DNA of 64,000 nt from Micromonospora cabrerizensis (lineage in GTDB: Bacteria; Actinomycetota; Actinomycetes; Mycobacteriales; Micromonosporaceae), in assembly GCF_022230955.1 (NCBI RefSeq), contig NZ_JAKKFI010000054.1, positions 1 to 64,000 on the forward strand. Reading direction: 5' to 3'. The position numbers and the translations under genes are program-made. A model generated the notes under the pieces. That model was not told where the DNA came from. It did not search any database and saw nothing but the letters and a program-made list of their open reading frames with translations. This document shows positions 1 through 20,284 of this stretch, in pieces. Positions within the stretch are counted from its first letter, which is position 1, and each line of letters begins with the position of its first letter.

Positions 1-1
1 G

Positions 2-7897
<7,896 letters not shown>

Positions 7898-7925
7898 ACG
7901 CGCCGGGACAAGGAGGAACACACTC

Positions 7926-9691
7926 ATGACACGCGACTTCCCGGTGCCCGCCATCGAGGACTGGCAGCGGCTCACCCTCGGCGTGCTGCGCAGATCCGGA
8001 AGAGCGGACGAGAACACCACCGCGGGTGACGCCGCGGACCTGCTGGCCACCACCACGTACGACGGATTCCCACTGGCGCCGCTCTACACCTCGCGCGACA
8101 CCCCGGTGCCGGACGGGCTGCCCGGACAGGCGCCGTTCACCCGGGGCGGCGGTGTCGGCGGCCGGTGGGACGTGCGGACCGTGCACACCGACCCCGACCC
8201 GGTACGCACCGCTGCGGCTGCCCGTGCCGACCTGCACGGCGGGGCGACCTCGCTGTGGCTGCGGGCGGCCGCCCCCGAGCAGTTGGGCGAGCTGCTCACC
8301 GGAATCCCGCTGGAGCGCACCGGCATCGTGCTCGACGCCGGCACCGAGACCGACAAGGCCACCGCCGCCCTGCTGGACGTGGCCGCGCGGCAGAACATCG
8401 CGCCTCGCGTCCTGCGGGGAAACCTCGGCGCCGACCCGTACGGCGCGTTCGCGGCGACCGGCGTCGAGCCGGAACTCGGTGTTGCCGCGGATCTGGCGGC
8501 CCAGTCGGTGACGGCGCACCCCGAGCTGCGGGCGCTGACCGTCGACGTGACCATGTATCACGACGCGGGCGGCAGTGACGCCGAGGAGTTGGGCTGCGCG
8601 CTGGCCACCGGTGTCGCGTACCTGCGGGCGATGAGCGACCGGGGCATTCCGCTCACCAGGTCGCTCGGCCAACTCGAGTTCCGGTACGCCGCGACCGCCG
8701 ACCAGTTCGCCACGATCGCCAAGCTCCGGGCGGCCCGCCGACTCTGGCACCGGGTCACCGAGGTGGCCGGCGCGCACCGGCCGTCGGCGCAGCGGCAGCA
8801 CGCCGTGACCTCGGGCGCGATGATGACCGCCCGGGACCCGTGGAGCAACCTGCTGCGGACCACGCTCGCCTGCTTCGGCGCGGGCGTCGGCGGCGCCGGG
8901 GCGATCACCGTGCAGCCGTTCGACGTGGCGCTGGGCCGGCCCGACGAGACGGCCCAACGGATCGCGCGCAACACCCAGCTGATCCTGCTGGACGAGGCGC
9001 ACCTGCACCGGGTCACCGATCCGGCCGGCGGGTCCTGGTACGTCGAGTCGCGTACCGACGAGCTGGCCCGGGCGGCGTGGGACTGGTTCACCACGATCGA
9101 ACGGGCGGGCGGCATCGGGACGGCGCTGCGCAGCGGGCTGGTCGCCGACCGGCTGGCCGCCACCTGGGAGCGCCGGGCGACGCGGGTGGCCCGCCGCCAG
9201 GACGCCATCACCGGGGTCAGCGAGTTCCCCGATCTGGACGAGCAGGTCCCGGCCCGCCATGCCGCGCCACCCGCCCCGGTGGGCGGTCTGCCCCGCCACC
9301 GTTACGCGGAGCGTTTCGAGGAGCTGCGTCGACGGGCCGACGGTGCGGAGACGACGCCGGTGGTGCACCTGGTCACGATCGGACGGGTGTCCGAGCACAG
9401 CGCTCGGGTCACCTTCGCCGCGAACCTGTTCGCCGCCGGCGGCATCCGTACCGTGACGACCGCCGCCGGCGAGCCGGTCCCGCCCGGTGCCGTGGTGTGC
9501 GTCTGCTCGTCCGACCGCGTCTACGCCGAGCAGGCCGCGCCGGTCGCGGCCGCGCTCCGACAGACCGGCGCCACGAAGATCTGGCTGGCCGGACGGTCGG
9601 GCGGCCAGGCGGGCGTCGACGACCACCTGTACGCCGGGTGCGACGCCGCCCGCGTGCTGGAGACCACCCTCGACGACCTCGGAGTCCCCCG

Positions 9692-9695
<4 letters not shown>
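7926..9695 (+). CDS. mutA: Methylmalonyl-CoA mutase, small (beta) subunit
   Basis: 589 residues. This is the non-catalytic partner of the B12-dependent mutase that interconverts succinyl-CoA and (R)-methylmalonyl-CoA. The sequence has the family's TIM-barrel features ([27 protein letters not shown]-type region ~345-375) and a degenerate B12-binding half at the C-terminus without the DxHxxG cobalt-ligand motif, as expected for the small subunit. AGGAGG at 7,911-7,916, nine bases before ATG, fixes the start. It follows the PKS by 28 bases and overlaps mutB by four (ATGA). The placement suggests supply of methylmalonyl extender units, although the two ATs seen here are malonyl-type. Confidence 0.93.
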
Positions 9696-11818
<2,123 letters not shown>

Positions 11819-11853
11819 GTACGGCGGTCGCGGGCTGACCCTGGACGACACGG

Positions 11854-11881
11854 TGGCCGCCTCCCATTCGGGGGGCGGCCA
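11854..11881. terminator. Hairpin between convergent mutB and PPTase genes
   Basis: Perfect 8-bp arms TGGCCGCC (11,854-11,861) and GGCGGCCA (11,874-11,881), extendable by a G-T and two G-C pairs. It lies in the gap between the stop of mutB (plus) and the stop of the phosphopantetheinyl transferase (minus). No U-tract, as is usual in high-GC actinomycetes. Confidence 0.65.
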
Positions 11882-11900
11882 TCGTGCTGTGTGCGGGGGC

Positions 11901-12605
11901 TCAGCGGTGCGCGGCGAGGCGGCCGGTGGGCCGGGTCTTCGGGACCACCGGCGCGAGGACGGTGATGGCGGTGACGATGAGGCCCTGCTGGACGAGCCAG
12001 CGGCCGCTGAAGCCGCTCAGGCGTCGCCCGTGCACCCACGGCCCGGTCACCAGCAGCGTGGCGTTGAAGGTGCCGTTCAGCGGGTCGATGACGATGTTCG
12101 CGTCCTCGAAGTCGAGCCACCGTGCGGTCAGCGGGAACCAGGCCTTGTAGACCGATTCCTTCGCGCTGAACAGCATCCGGTCCCAGGCGACACCGGGGTG
12201 GTCGCGACGCAGGACGGCGATGCGGTCCCGTTCCTCGGCCAGGGAGACGGCTTCGAGCACGCCGTTGGCGAGAGCATCGTTGGGCTCGGCGTCGATGCCG
12301 ACGGTGGTGACCTTCTCCTGCTCGGCGAGGACGGCGGCGCGGTAGCCGGCGCAGTGGGTGATGCTGCCGACCATCCCGAAGGGCCACTGGGGCTCACCGC
12401 GGGTGCCGGGCAGGACCGGCGCGGGAGCGATCCCGATCTGGCGCATCGCCTGACGTGCGCACCAGCGGGCGGTGGTGAACTCGCGGCGGCGTTTGTCCAC
12501 GGCCTTGCGGACGACGGCCTCCTCCTCGGGGAAGAGGTCGGCGCCGGGCGGGTCCACGAAGGTGTCGACGGCCGTCACGGCGCCGGGAAGGATGGACTCG
12601 ATCAT
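11901..12605 (-). CDS. 4'-phosphopantetheinyl transferase, Sfp/EntD type
   Basis: 234 residues. It transfers phosphopantetheine from CoA to the serine of acyl and peptidyl carrier proteins. Diagnostic motifs are present: GSITHC (~80), the Mg-binding GIDAE (~107) and FSAKESVYKAW (~153), which place it with EntD/PptT-like enzymes rather than AcpS. ATG at 12,605. It converges on mutB. The location beside a PKS suggests that it activates the ACPs of that assembly line. The octamer CCCCTAGC lies about 190 bases upstream and is shared with the two neighbouring minus-strand genes. Confidence 0.92.
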   Translation of the reverse strand: MIESILPGAVTAVDTFVDPPGADLFPEEEAVVRKAVDKRRREFTTARWCARQAMRQIGIAPAPVLPGTRGEPQWPFGMVGSITHCAGYRAAVLAEQEKVTTVGIDAEPNDALANGVLEAVSLAEERDRIAVLRRDHPGVAWDRMLFSAKESVYKAWFPLTARWLDFEDANIVIDPLNGTFNATLLVTGPWVHGRRLSGFSGRWLVQQGLIVTAITVLAPVVPKTRPTGRLAAHR

Positions 12606-12770
12606 GGCTTCCTCCGCGCCGGAGAAACGGTTCCGGAGTCAGCGGTGGCCGACCTGACGCCCTCGGGCGGCAGTGCACGGGCACGGCTGGCATTGGTCAC
12701 GCTTCAACAGTATCGACGCTGGTAGCCGTAGGGAACGGACGCTGCGGCTTTCACGGGCCGCGCCCGCGCA

Positions 12771-12799
12771 GCTAAGGGAGTGCCCTTCCCGGCTAGGGG
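12771..12799. promoter_or_regulatory. Direct repeat GCTAAGGG / GCTAGGGG upstream of the PPTase gene
   Basis: GCTAAGGG (12,771-12,778) and GCTAGGGG (12,792-12,799) are start-to-start 21 bases apart, two helical turns. The second is the reverse complement of CCCCTAGC, which also occurs at 13,191 and 18,746. It sits in the 274-base gap 12,606-12,879; I see nothing else in that gap. CTAG is rare in high-GC actinomycete DNA, so recurrence in promoter gaps suggests a binding site. Confidence 0.4.
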
Positions 12800-12879
12800 C
12801 CCGGGAGGTCGGTGGGCGTTCGATCGCGGGCCGCGGCCTCGGGCCGGTGCCCAGGGTGCGACCCGCGATCCGGCCCGGG

Positions 12880-13116
12880 TCATTCCGCGATCTTGGTCCG
12901 GGCGGTCCACGTGAACAACAGCGGGGAGCCGTCGCCGAAGTGGCGCTCGAAGTGCTCGTAACCGGCCAGGTAGGGAACTTTGATCTTCCCGTAGACCAGC
13001 TGCTCGACGCTGGCCACCATCGTGCGCGGGATGTCGGCCGGTCCGCCCTGGAGGAAGACCAGGACGGGCTCGGACGGTGCCAGGGCCGGCGGGTCGAGCG
13101 TCAGGTACTGAGGCAT
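12880..13116 (-). CDS. Small conserved protein, DUF5988-like
   Basis: 78 residues from ATG 13,116, which has AGAGGA eight bases upstream on the minus strand; longer in-frame starts lack a ribosome site. The sequence shows a hydrophobic VLVFLQGGPADIP strand, a KIKVPYLAGYEHFER block and an ending TWTARTKIAE. This resembles the short actinobacterial DUF5988 family, whose function is unknown; I recall members near secondary-metabolite genes. It lies between the carboxylase and PPTase genes on the same strand and carries its own CCCCTAGC element 75 bases upstream. No signal peptide or membrane segment. Confidence 0.7.
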   Translation of the reverse strand: MPQYLTLDPPALAPSEPVLVFLQGGPADIPRTMVASVEQLVYGKIKVPYLAGYEHFERHFGDGSPLLFTWTARTKIAE

Positions 13117-13190
13117 CGGATCGGTCCTCTCTGCCGCGGAGCCTCGTCGCTCCGAATTCAGCATGAGGGCGTCTCCGGCGCCGACACAGA

Positions 13191-13198
13191 CCCCTAGC
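13191..13198. promoter_or_regulatory. CCCCTAGC element upstream of the DUF5988-like gene
   Basis: Octamer CCCCTAGC (preceded by A, as at 18,745) in the 108-base gap between the carboxylase stop and the DUF5988-like start. It is one of three copies, each in an intergenic gap of the PKS-side minus-strand genes. Confidence 0.4.
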
Positions 13199-13224
13199 AC
13201 CCCGACGCCGGGGTGGGGAGGGCG

Positions 13225-16200
13225 TCACCTCTTCAGGCCGTGCTCGATCGCCTCGATGATGCGGGGCCGCAGCTCGGCCGTGCTGACGATGGCGTCGACC
13301 GAGCCGACCTGGACGGCTCGCTGGATGCTGTGCACCCGGTCGAACTCCGCGGCCACCTCGCCCAGCTTCTCCGCGCGGACCGACGAGCGCACCTCGGCAA
13401 GCAGGACGGTGAGGGCCGCGCGCTCCGCGCCGGTCGCGCCCGCGACCTGCGCGTGCAGCTCCGCGACGCGGGGGTCCTTCGCGGTGCGGTTGGTGACCTC
13501 ACCGGAGAAGACGACGGCCGCGGCCGGGGCACCCCCGAGCACCGAGGCGAACGACCCCTCCAGCGCGAGCACGGACATGTTCGGGTTGAGGGCCTTGGAG
13601 AAGACCACGAACGCGCCGCCGTGATAGCGGGAGATCACCGTGAAGACGATCGGACCCTCGAAGTTGACGATCGCCCGGCCGATCTCGGCGCCGTACTCCA
13701 GCTGGAGGTGGCGCATCGACTCGGGGGAGCCGTCGAAGCCGGACAGGTTCGCCAGGACGACGAGCGGCCGGTTGCCGGAGGCCGCGTTGATCGCCCGTGC
13801 CGTCTTCTTCGACGAGCGGGGGAACAGGGTGCCCGCCGTGTAGGTGTCCGGCCCGTCGGTGGGTGGGAACCCGCGCCGGGGGACCGGGCGCGACTCGATG
13901 CCGATCAGGCAGACCGGATAGCCGCCGACGTGGGCGTCCTGGACCACCGACGTGTCGGCGTCGGCCATCCCGGCCCAGCGTTCGAGCACCGGGTGGTCCT
14001 GGTCGGACAGGGCGCGCATGACCGTACGGATGTCGAAGGCCTTCTTGCGGTCCGGGTTGTGGCTCGCCGAGAAGATCTGCCCGACGGTCGTGAAGTCGCT
14101 GCCGTCGACCAGGTGCGGGTAGTCGGAGACGTCCCGGTCGACCGGGTCGTCGGTGTCGGCCCGCCGAGGTCCGGTCTCCCCGGGTACGACGTAGGTGTGG
14201 TCGTAGTGGGCCATCAGCACGTCCCGTGCCGCCGGCAGGCTGGGTGCCCAGTACTGTGCCTGCCCGTTGGGCCCCATGACCCGGTCGTAGCCGCCGATGC
14301 CGAAGTTGTCCTCGGCCGACACGCCACCGGAGAAGTCCAACGAGTGCTTGCCGGTGAGCACCATCGCCGAGTCCGGCGTCATCACCAGGATGCCCCTGGT
14401 GTGCATGAGCATCGTGGCCTCGGCGTTCCAGTACGGCTGCGCGCCCACGTTGATGCCGGCCACCACGATGTTGATCTCACCGCCGGCCTGGGTGAACGTC
14501 ACGACGCGCTTGAGGGCCGCGGCGACCCAGTCCATGTTCTCGGTCCCGGAACTCATCGAGATGCGGGCGCCCGCCGACAGCGCGAACCACTCCAGCGGCA
14601 CCCGCATGGTCTCGGCCAGGTCGAGGGCGGCGATGACGCGCGCGCACTCGGGTTCGGAGAGCGCGCCCAGCGCCTTGGTCGGGTCGCCGAGCAGCACCAC
14701 CCGGGTGACGCCCTCCGGGTAACGCTCGGTCGGCATGGTCACCACGCCGGCCACGATGGCCGCCGAGTTCTGCCCCTTCGGCCGTTCGACTGGCACGAGC
14801 GTCCCGGACGGGTCGAGGTCGTACTCGGTGAAGCGGCCCAGCAGCCCGGTCAGCTCGTACGGGTAGGTGGTGCCCCGACGCGCGGCACGCAGCACCTTCT
14901 GCCGGTAGTCGTCGAGTGGTCGTACCAGCTCGGTGGACGGCGCGCCCACGTTCAGGCGGGCGTCGTTGCCCGGGTCCAGGCTGATCGTCACCGCCACGTC
15001 CCCGGCCGAGTGCGGCTGCCGGGCGATGAACTGCACCTCTTCCAGGCCCGCGCCGGCCGAGGTGGGCAGGATCCTCTGGACCAGCGCGTTCAGCTCGTCG
15101 AGCGACAGGTTGGTGGGCGGCCAGACGTACATCAGGATCCGGTTGGTGTCGAACCGCTTGTCCTGCGGTCGCCGGGCCTGGATGTCGCGGATCGCGTCCA
15201 GGGCCAGGGTGGTGGCCTCCTCCAGGGCGGGCAGCGCGACCAGTCGCCCGTCGGTCTCCCGCAGCGGGGTCAGGTCGCGGATCTGGCCCATGGCGATGAG
15301 CCGCTCGTCGGCGGGGTTGCTGCGCGCCACGGCCTTGAAGAGGTAGATCTCCTCGTCGGCCGAGGCCAGCCGGGTCAGGTCGAACTCGCGTAGGCGTTCC
15401 AGTTGCAGGCGCTGGGCGATCTGCGGGTGCAGCCCACGGATCAGCCGGTCCTCGGTGAAGCCCGCCTCGCCGGGCCGGAAGGTGAAGTAGTGGTGCATGA
15501 CCCCGCCGCTGGAGCTGGCGACGGTCGCGGTGACCCGCTGGACGGTCGACGGCAGCGGGTGTGCCGCGAACAGCTCACCGAGCCGTTCCGCGACGGCGTC
15601 GTCGTCGGGCTGGTCCTGCACGGCGACGTAGAGGTCGGCGACCAGCGGGGCCGGGGCGTCGGCGGCCAGCTCCGCGAGCGCGGTGAGGGTGCCGGCGAGT
15701 CGGACGATGTCGGTGGCGCCCGCCACGATGTGGGTCGTGCCGTGCTCGGCGGTGACGAACCCGTCCCGTGCGGTCACCGCGGTCAGGCCCCGGTTGCCGT
15801 AGTAGCGGCGGGTGAGCACCTCCAGCAGGGGCCCGTGCTCGGTGTGGCCGGGGCGTCGGATGCGCTGGCCGATGATCCGCACGAGGGGTTGTCGGCAGGA
15901 GACCATGCGCTGGATGCGGTCGGCCCGGTCCGGGGCGTCCGGGTGCGCATCGAGGTGGCGCAGGTCGGCGCGGACCTCGGCGTAGACCTCGGCGCGGGTG
16001 CGGCGCAGCAGGGGTTGGGCGTACCAGCGGAAGACCAGGCCGCGCGCCAGATCGGCGATCACCGGGAAGCGGACCTGGGTCGCCTCGATCAGGCGCTCCA
16101 GGACGACACCGGCGGGTTCGCGCAGGTCGCCGACGGGTGCCGGCCCGGCGAGCAGTTGGCGCAGCACCTCGGAGACGACCGGCGTCGCGGCGGCCATCCG

Positions 16201-18627
16201 TTGCTGGGCCAGGAAGATCCGGAAGACGGCGTCCTCCAGGTGCGGTGTGCGGTCGAGCCCGGTCACGCCGTAGTGGGCGAGGACCCGTTCCAGGCGTGCC
16301 ACGAACCCGGGGGAGACGCCGGCCCGTTCGGCGTCGAGGCTCTGCAGGTAGCTGTGGAGGAACTCGCGCGGTGTGTGCACGGCGCTGCCCGGCTGGGCGT
16401 CGGCGGTCCGACGCGGCTTGTTGCGGGCCAGCTCCGCCAGGTTCGCGAAGATCGTCAGAAGGTCGAGGTGACCGGCGGGCGACCCGGTACGCACGGCTGG
16501 GCAGCGCCCGACTTCGCCCGGGGCGACGTCGTAGCCGAGCAGCAGCGCGCGCAGATCGTCCAGGGCCTGCTCCGCCGACGGCCCGGCCGGTGCCACCGGC
16601 AGGTCGATCTCGACGCCCTCGGTCGAACTCGGCGTCTCCTCGGCGGTGGTGTCGGCCAGGGGCTCGAGGCGCATCAGGGGGCTGCCGGTCTCGACCTGGC
16701 TGCCGACCGCGACGGGGCACTCGCGCACGCGGGCTCGGAACGGGGCCCGGAGCACGTTCTCCATCTTCATGCTCTCCAGCACCAGGATCGGCGCGCCGGC
16801 CTCGACCTCGTCGCCGACGGCGAGGGGAGTCGCGACGACGAGGGCCGGCGCGGGGGAGCGGACCACGCCGCCCTCGTCCCGGCTGACCCGGTGGGTGACG
16901 CCGTCGACCTCGATCGTGTGGATCGGACCGTGGGTCGCGGTCACCAACCGGAAGCGGTGCCCGTTGACCAGCATCTGCCCGCGGTGCGCGTCGAACCGTT
17001 CCATCTCCACGTCCACGCGGTGGACGTCGCCACCGGCCGACAGGCCGATCCGGAAACACCGGCGGCTCACGCGGGACACGGCCACCCGGTAGGAGACGCC
17101 GCGCAGTTTCAGGTCGAGCGGGCGGCCGGTCTCGTGGCGCACCTGGGGGCGGCCGCCGTGCGCGGTGGTGAACAGGCGCTGCCGGCTGATCTCCTCCTCG
17201 TCCTGGTAGGCCTCGATGGCGGCCGCGGCGAGGGCGATCGCGGAGTGCCGGTGGGTGACGAGGCGACCCTCGGAGCGAACCCGGTCGATCCAGCCGGTGT
17301 CGGCGGAGCCGTCGATCACCTCGGACTGGTCGAGCAGGTCCAGCACGAAGCTCTTGTTGGTGGTGCCACCCTCGATGATGACCGTGGTCTCGGCCATGGC
17401 CCGACGCAGGCGACCGAGCGCCTCGTCGCGGTCCCGACCGTAGGCGATGATCTTGGCGATCATCGAGTCGAAGGCCGCCGGGATGCTGTCGCCCTCACTG
17501 ACACCGGTGTCGACCCGGATGCCCGGGCCGGCCGGCAGCGCGAGCCGGACGATCCGGCCGGGGGAGGGCGCGAAGTCGCGGTCCGGGTCCTCGGCGTTGA
17601 GTCGGGCCTCCACCGCGTGACCCGCCTCCACCGGCGCGGGGCCGTCGAGGCGGCCACCGCCGGCCACGTGCAGTTGGAGTTTGACCAGGTCGGTGCCGGT
17701 GGTGATCTCGGTGATCGGGTGCTCGACCTGGAGCCGCGTGTTGACCTCCAGGAACGCGAACAGCTTCTGGGCCGGGTGGTACAGGAACTCGACAGTGCCG
17801 GCGCCCCGGTAACCGACCGCCAGTGCGAGTCGCACCGCGGCGCCCTTCACCTCGGCGACCTGTTCCGCCGTCAGCACCGGCGACGCGGACTCCTCGATGA
17901 TCTTCTGGTTGCGGCGCTGGACCGAGCAGTCCCGCACCCCGAGCGCCCAGGCGCCACCCTGCCCGTCGGCGATCATCTGCACCTCGACGTGCCGGGCGCC
18001 GGTCACCAGGCGTTCCAGGAAGACGACGCCGGAGCCGAAGGCGCGCAGCGCCTCCTGGCTGGTGCGCTCGTAGGCGTCGGTGAGGTCCGCCGGCGAGTCG
18101 ACCCGCCGGATGCCACGCCCACCACCGCCGGCGGTCGCCTTGAGCATCAGCGGGTAGCCGATCTGGTCGCCGGCGCGGAGAGCGTCCGGAAGGGTTGCCA
18201 CCTCGCCCCGGCTCCACGGGGCGACCGGGACACCGACCTCCTCGGCGATCAGCTTCGAGCCGATCTTGTCGCCGAGCTGGCGCATGGCCTCCGCGCTCGG
18301 CCCCACGAACGCGACCCCGATCCGCTCGCACAGCTCGGCGAACGCCGGATCCTCGGCGACGAATCCCCAGCCGACCCAGGCCGCGTCGGCGCCGGTCTCG
18401 ACAAGGGCGCGTTCCAGCAGCTCGTGGTTGAGGTAGGGGCGGGTGGCCGCGGCGCCCAGTGGATACGTCAGGTCGGCCGCCCGGACGAATGTCGCCGTCC
18501 GGTCCTCGTCGGTGAACAGGGCGACCGTCTCGACGTGGTCACCCGACTCCGCCGACAGATCCCGTACGGCATGGATCAGCCGCATCGCGGCTTCTCCCCG
18601 ATTGATGATCGCGATACGCCTGAACAC
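13225..18627 (-). CDS. Single-chain acyl-CoA carboxylase: biotin carboxylase-BCCP-carboxyltransferase fusion
   Basis: 1,800 residues from GTG 18,627, with GAGGGG seven bases upstream on the minus strand. It carboxylates acetyl- or propionyl-CoA, giving malonyl- or methylmalonyl-CoA. Residues 1-450 are biotin carboxylase (INRGEAAMR at the start, glycine-rich ATP loop GGGGRGIRRV ~165). A BCCP domain follows, with the biotinyl lysine Lys621 in ESMKMENV. Residues ~1,150-1,800 form a crotonase-fold carboxyltransferase of the fused ACC type. Most bacteria use separate subunits. Eukaryotic ACC has a similar architecture; I recall single-chain enzymes also in some actinobacteria. Beside mutAB and a PKS it probably supplies extender units. 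Substrate choice cannot be read from the sequence. Confidence 0.92.
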   Translation of the reverse strand: MFRRIAIINRGEAAMRLIHAVRDLSAESGDHVETVALFTDEDRTATFVRAADLTYPLGAAATRPYLNHELLERALVETGADAAWVGWGFVAEDPAFAELCERIGVAFVGPSAEAMRQLGDKIGSKLIAEEVGVPVAPWSRGEVATLPDALRAGDQIGYPLMLKATAGGGGRGIRRVDSPADLTDAYERTSQEALRAFGSGVVFLERLVTGARHVEVQMIADGQGGAWALGVRDCSVQRRNQKIIEESASPVLTAEQVAEVKGAAVRLALAVGYRGAGTVEFLYHPAQKLFAFLEVNTRLQVEHPITEITTGTDLVKLQLHVAGGGRLDGPAPVEAGHAVEARLNAEDPDRDFAPSPGRIVRLALPAGPGIRVDTGVSEGDSIPAAFDSMIAKIIAYGRDRDEALGRLRRAMAETTVIIEGGTTNKSFVLDLLDQSEVIDGSADTGWIDRVRSEGRLVTHRHSAIALAAAAIEAYQDEEEISRQRLFTTAHGGRPQVRHETGRPLDLKLRGVSYRVAVSRVSRRCFRIGLSAGGDVHRVDVEMERFDAHRGQMLVNGHRFRLVTATHGPIHTIEVDGVTHRVSRDEGGVVRSPAPALVVATPLAVGDEVEAGAPILVLESMKMENVLRAPFRARVRECPVAVGSQVETGSPLMRLEPLADTTAEETPSSTEGVEIDLPVAPAGPSAEQALDDLRALLLGYDVAPGEVGRCPAVRTGSPAGHLDLLTIFANLAELARNKPRRTADAQPGSAVHTPREFLHSYLQSLDAERAGVSPGFVARLERVLAHYGVTGLDRTPHLEDAVFRIFLAQQRMAAATPVVSEVLRQLLAGPAPVGDLREPAGVVLERLIEATQVRFPVIADLARGLVFRWYAQPLLRRTRAEVYAEVRADLRHLDAHPDAPDRADRIQRMVSCRQPLVRIIGQRIRRPGHTEHGPLLEVLTRRYYGNRGLTAVTARDGFVTAEHGTTHIVAGATDIVRLAGTLTALAELAADAPAPLVADLYVAVQDQPDDDAVAERLGELFAAHPLPSTVQRVTATVASSSGGVMHHYFTFRPGEAGFTEDRLIRGLHPQIAQRLQLERLREFDLTRLASADEEIYLFKAVARSNPADERLIAMGQIRDLTPLRETDGRLVALPALEEATTLALDAIRDIQARRPQDKRFDTNRILMYVWPPTNLSLDELNALVQRILPTSAGAGLEEVQFIARQPHSAGDVAVTISLDPGNDARLNVGAPSTELVRPLDDYRQKVLRAARRGTTYPYELTGLLGRFTEYDLDPSGTLVPVERPKGQNSAAIVAGVVTMPTERYPEGVTRVVLLGDPTKALGALSEPECARVIAALDLAETMRVPLEWFALSAGARISMSSGTENMDWVAAALKRVVTFTQAGGEINIVVAGINVGAQPYWNAEATMLMHTRGILVMTPDSAMVLTGKHSLDFSGGVSAEDNFGIGGYDRVMGPNGQAQYWAPSLPAARDVLMAHYDHTYVVPGETGPRRADTDDPVDRDVSDYPHLVDGSDFTTVGQIFSASHNPDRKKAFDIRTVMRALSDQDHPVLERWAGMADADTSVVQDAHVGGYPVCLIGIESRPVPRRGFPPTDGPDTYTAGTLFPRSSKKTARAINAASGNRPLVVLANLSGFDGSPESMRHLQLEYGAEIGRAIVNFEGPIVFTVISRYHGGAFVVFSKALNPNMSVLALEGSFASVLGGAPAAAVVFSGEVTNRTAKDPRVAELHAQVAGATGAERAALTVLLAEVRSSVRAEKLGEVAAEFDRVHSIQRAVQVGSVDAIVSTAELRPRIIEAIEHGLKR

Positions 18628-18745
18628 CGGTCGACCCCTCCCCCGACGCCTGACGCTTCGACAGACGACGATTCTCAAGTGACCCGCGCGCGCATCGCGG
18701 TACGGGCACGGCCGGACCGTAACGCGCCCGTGGGAGCAGCCGACA

Positions 18746-18753
18746 CCCCTAGC
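18746..18753. promoter_or_regulatory. CCCCTAGC element upstream of the carboxylase gene
   Basis: CCCCTAGC 119 bases upstream of the carboxylase start, in the 190-base gap before the MocR regulator stop. Same octamer as at 12,792 (reverse) and 13,191. Confidence 0.4.
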
Positions 18754-18817
18754 TTGGCCTGGGACGCGAGCCCGCCCAGGGTGACGCCGCCGGCACGACA
18801 GGGGTCACCGGACGCGC

Positions 18818-20284
18818 TCACCGTCCACCGCGGACCCCCGTGCCGCTCGGTTCGGCCGTCGGAGTCACCCGGAGGGCTCTGGGCCCGGTGCGGCCCATCG
18901 TCTCCCGGTACGCCCCGGCGATCCCGGCCAGTGCGCGGCCCAGCTCGGTGCCGCGCAACCCGGCGTAGCCGACGACCAGTGCCGGCGGTCGGTCGTCGGC
19001 TCGCAGGGCGTAGAAGCGGCCACCCCGGACCAGGACCGAGCGGCGTCGGGCGGCCTGCACCAGCGCCTCCTCGGCGCACCGCGCGGGTAGTTCCAGGTAC
19101 GCCTGCAACCCGCCGTGCCCGCTCAGCAGGGTGGCGCCGGGCAGCTCGCGGGCGGCGAACTGGTGGACCACCTGACGGCGTTTCTGGATGTCGGCGGTGA
19201 GTCGCCGCAGGTGCCGGTCGAACGCCCCGGTGTCGATGAGCCGGGCGAAGGCGAGCTGCTCCAGGCCGGAGCAGCCGAGGTCCCAGCCGGCGCGCAGGCG
19301 CTCGATCGGCGCGGTCAGTGTGGGCGGGGTGGCCAGCCACCCGAGGCGGAGCGCCGGGGCGAGCACCTTGCTGGCGCTGCCGGCGTAGATCACCCGGTTC
19401 GGGGCGAGGCTCTGCAACGCCGGCATCCGCTGCGCCGGGGCGACGAAGGCGGCGTCGAAGTCGTCCTCGACGATGTAGCCGTCGACCGACTCGGCCCAGG
19501 CGACGAGCTGCTCCCGGCGTTGCGCGCTGAGTGGGGCCCCGGTCGGGAACTGGCTGGCCGGGGTGACGAGCACGGCACGGACCCCGCTCGCGGCCAGCGC
19601 GTCGACCCGGATGCCGTCGGCGTCGACCGGGAGGCCCACCGGACGCAGGCCGGCGTCCGCGATGAACTCCCACTCGCCCGGGTGACCCGGGTCCTCCACG
19701 CCGACCGTGTCGTGGCCCCGGTCGCGCAGCTCCCGGCAGAGCAGCGCGAGCCCCTGGGCGAAGCCGGACGTGATCATGAGGTGGTCGGGTCGGGTGCGCA
19801 CGCCGCGCACCCGGCCGAGGTAGCCGGCGAGGGTGTGCCGGACGACCGGCAGGCCGGACGGCGGGGCGTAGCCCAGCTCGCGGAGGCCGGCCGAGGTGAC
19901 CACCGCGCTGACCGCCCGGATCCAGTCCTGGCCGGGAAAGGTGGAGGCGTGCAGGCCGCCGGTGCGCAGGTCCCAGAGCGCCGCCGTCGGTGCGCGGTCG
20001 CCCGGCGTGAGCGCCGAGCCGATGTCGTCGCGTGCCGCCGCCGCCACCGAGGTGCCCGAGCCGTGCTGGGAGACGAAGTAGCCCTCGGCGCAGAGCTGCT
20101 CGTACGCCTCGACGACCACACTGCGGGACACGCCGAGGTCGGCGGCGAGCTGCCGGCTCGACGGCAGCCGGGTGCCGGGACGCAGTGCGCCCTCCTCGAT
20201 CTGCGTACGAAATGCGTTACGGAGCTGCACCGCCAGCGTTTCCCGCGACTCACCATCTATTGACAGGTTTAGATTCAACAACAA
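18818..20284 (-). CDS. MocR-family regulator (GntR winged helix fused to PLP aminotransferase fold)
   Basis: 488 residues. The N-terminal ~75 residues form a GntR helix-turn-helix ([25 protein letters not shown]). The rest is a fold-type I aminotransferase domain with the PLP-lysine block [14 protein letters not shown] and IVEDDFDA before it. TTG 20,284 is chosen because GGAG lies eight bases upstream; no ATG or GTG is suitably placed. It is divergent from the 15-gene biosynthetic run, so it probably controls that promoter. MocR proteins sense PLP with an amino compound and usually bind direct repeats; AAGTGGT repeats occur in the gap. A second MocR closes the other end of the cluster. Confidence 0.9.
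   Translation of the reverse strand: MLLNLNLSIDGESRETLAVQLRNAFRTQIEEGALRPGTRLPSSRQLAADLGVSRSVVVEAYEQLCAEGYFVSQHGSGTSVAAAARDDIGSALTPGDRAPTAALWDLRTGGLHASTFPGQDWIRAVSAVVTSAGLRELGYAPPSGLPVVRHTLAGYLGRVRGVRTRPDHLMITSGFAQGLALLCRELRDRGHDTVGVEDPGHPGEWEFIADAGLRPVGLPVDADGIRVDALAASGVRAVLVTPASQFPTGAPLSAQRREQLVAWAESVDGYIVEDDFDAAFVAPAQRMPALQSLAPNRVIYAGSASKVLAPALRLGWLATPPTLTAPIERLRAGWDLGCSGLEQLAFARLIDTGAFDRHLRRLTADIQKRRQVVHQFAARELPGATLLSGHGGLQAYLELPARCAEEALVQAARRRSVLVRGGRFYALRADDRPPALVVGYAGLRGTELGRALAGIAGAYRETMGRTGPRALRVTPTAEPSGTGVRGGR

Noticed and set aside
15403-19200. A 1,265-codon open frame on the plus strand across the carboxylase gene
   Set aside because: It is antisense to an unmistakable biotin carboxylase/BCCP gene, has low-complexity Arg/Gly/Val content and runs into the MocR gene.
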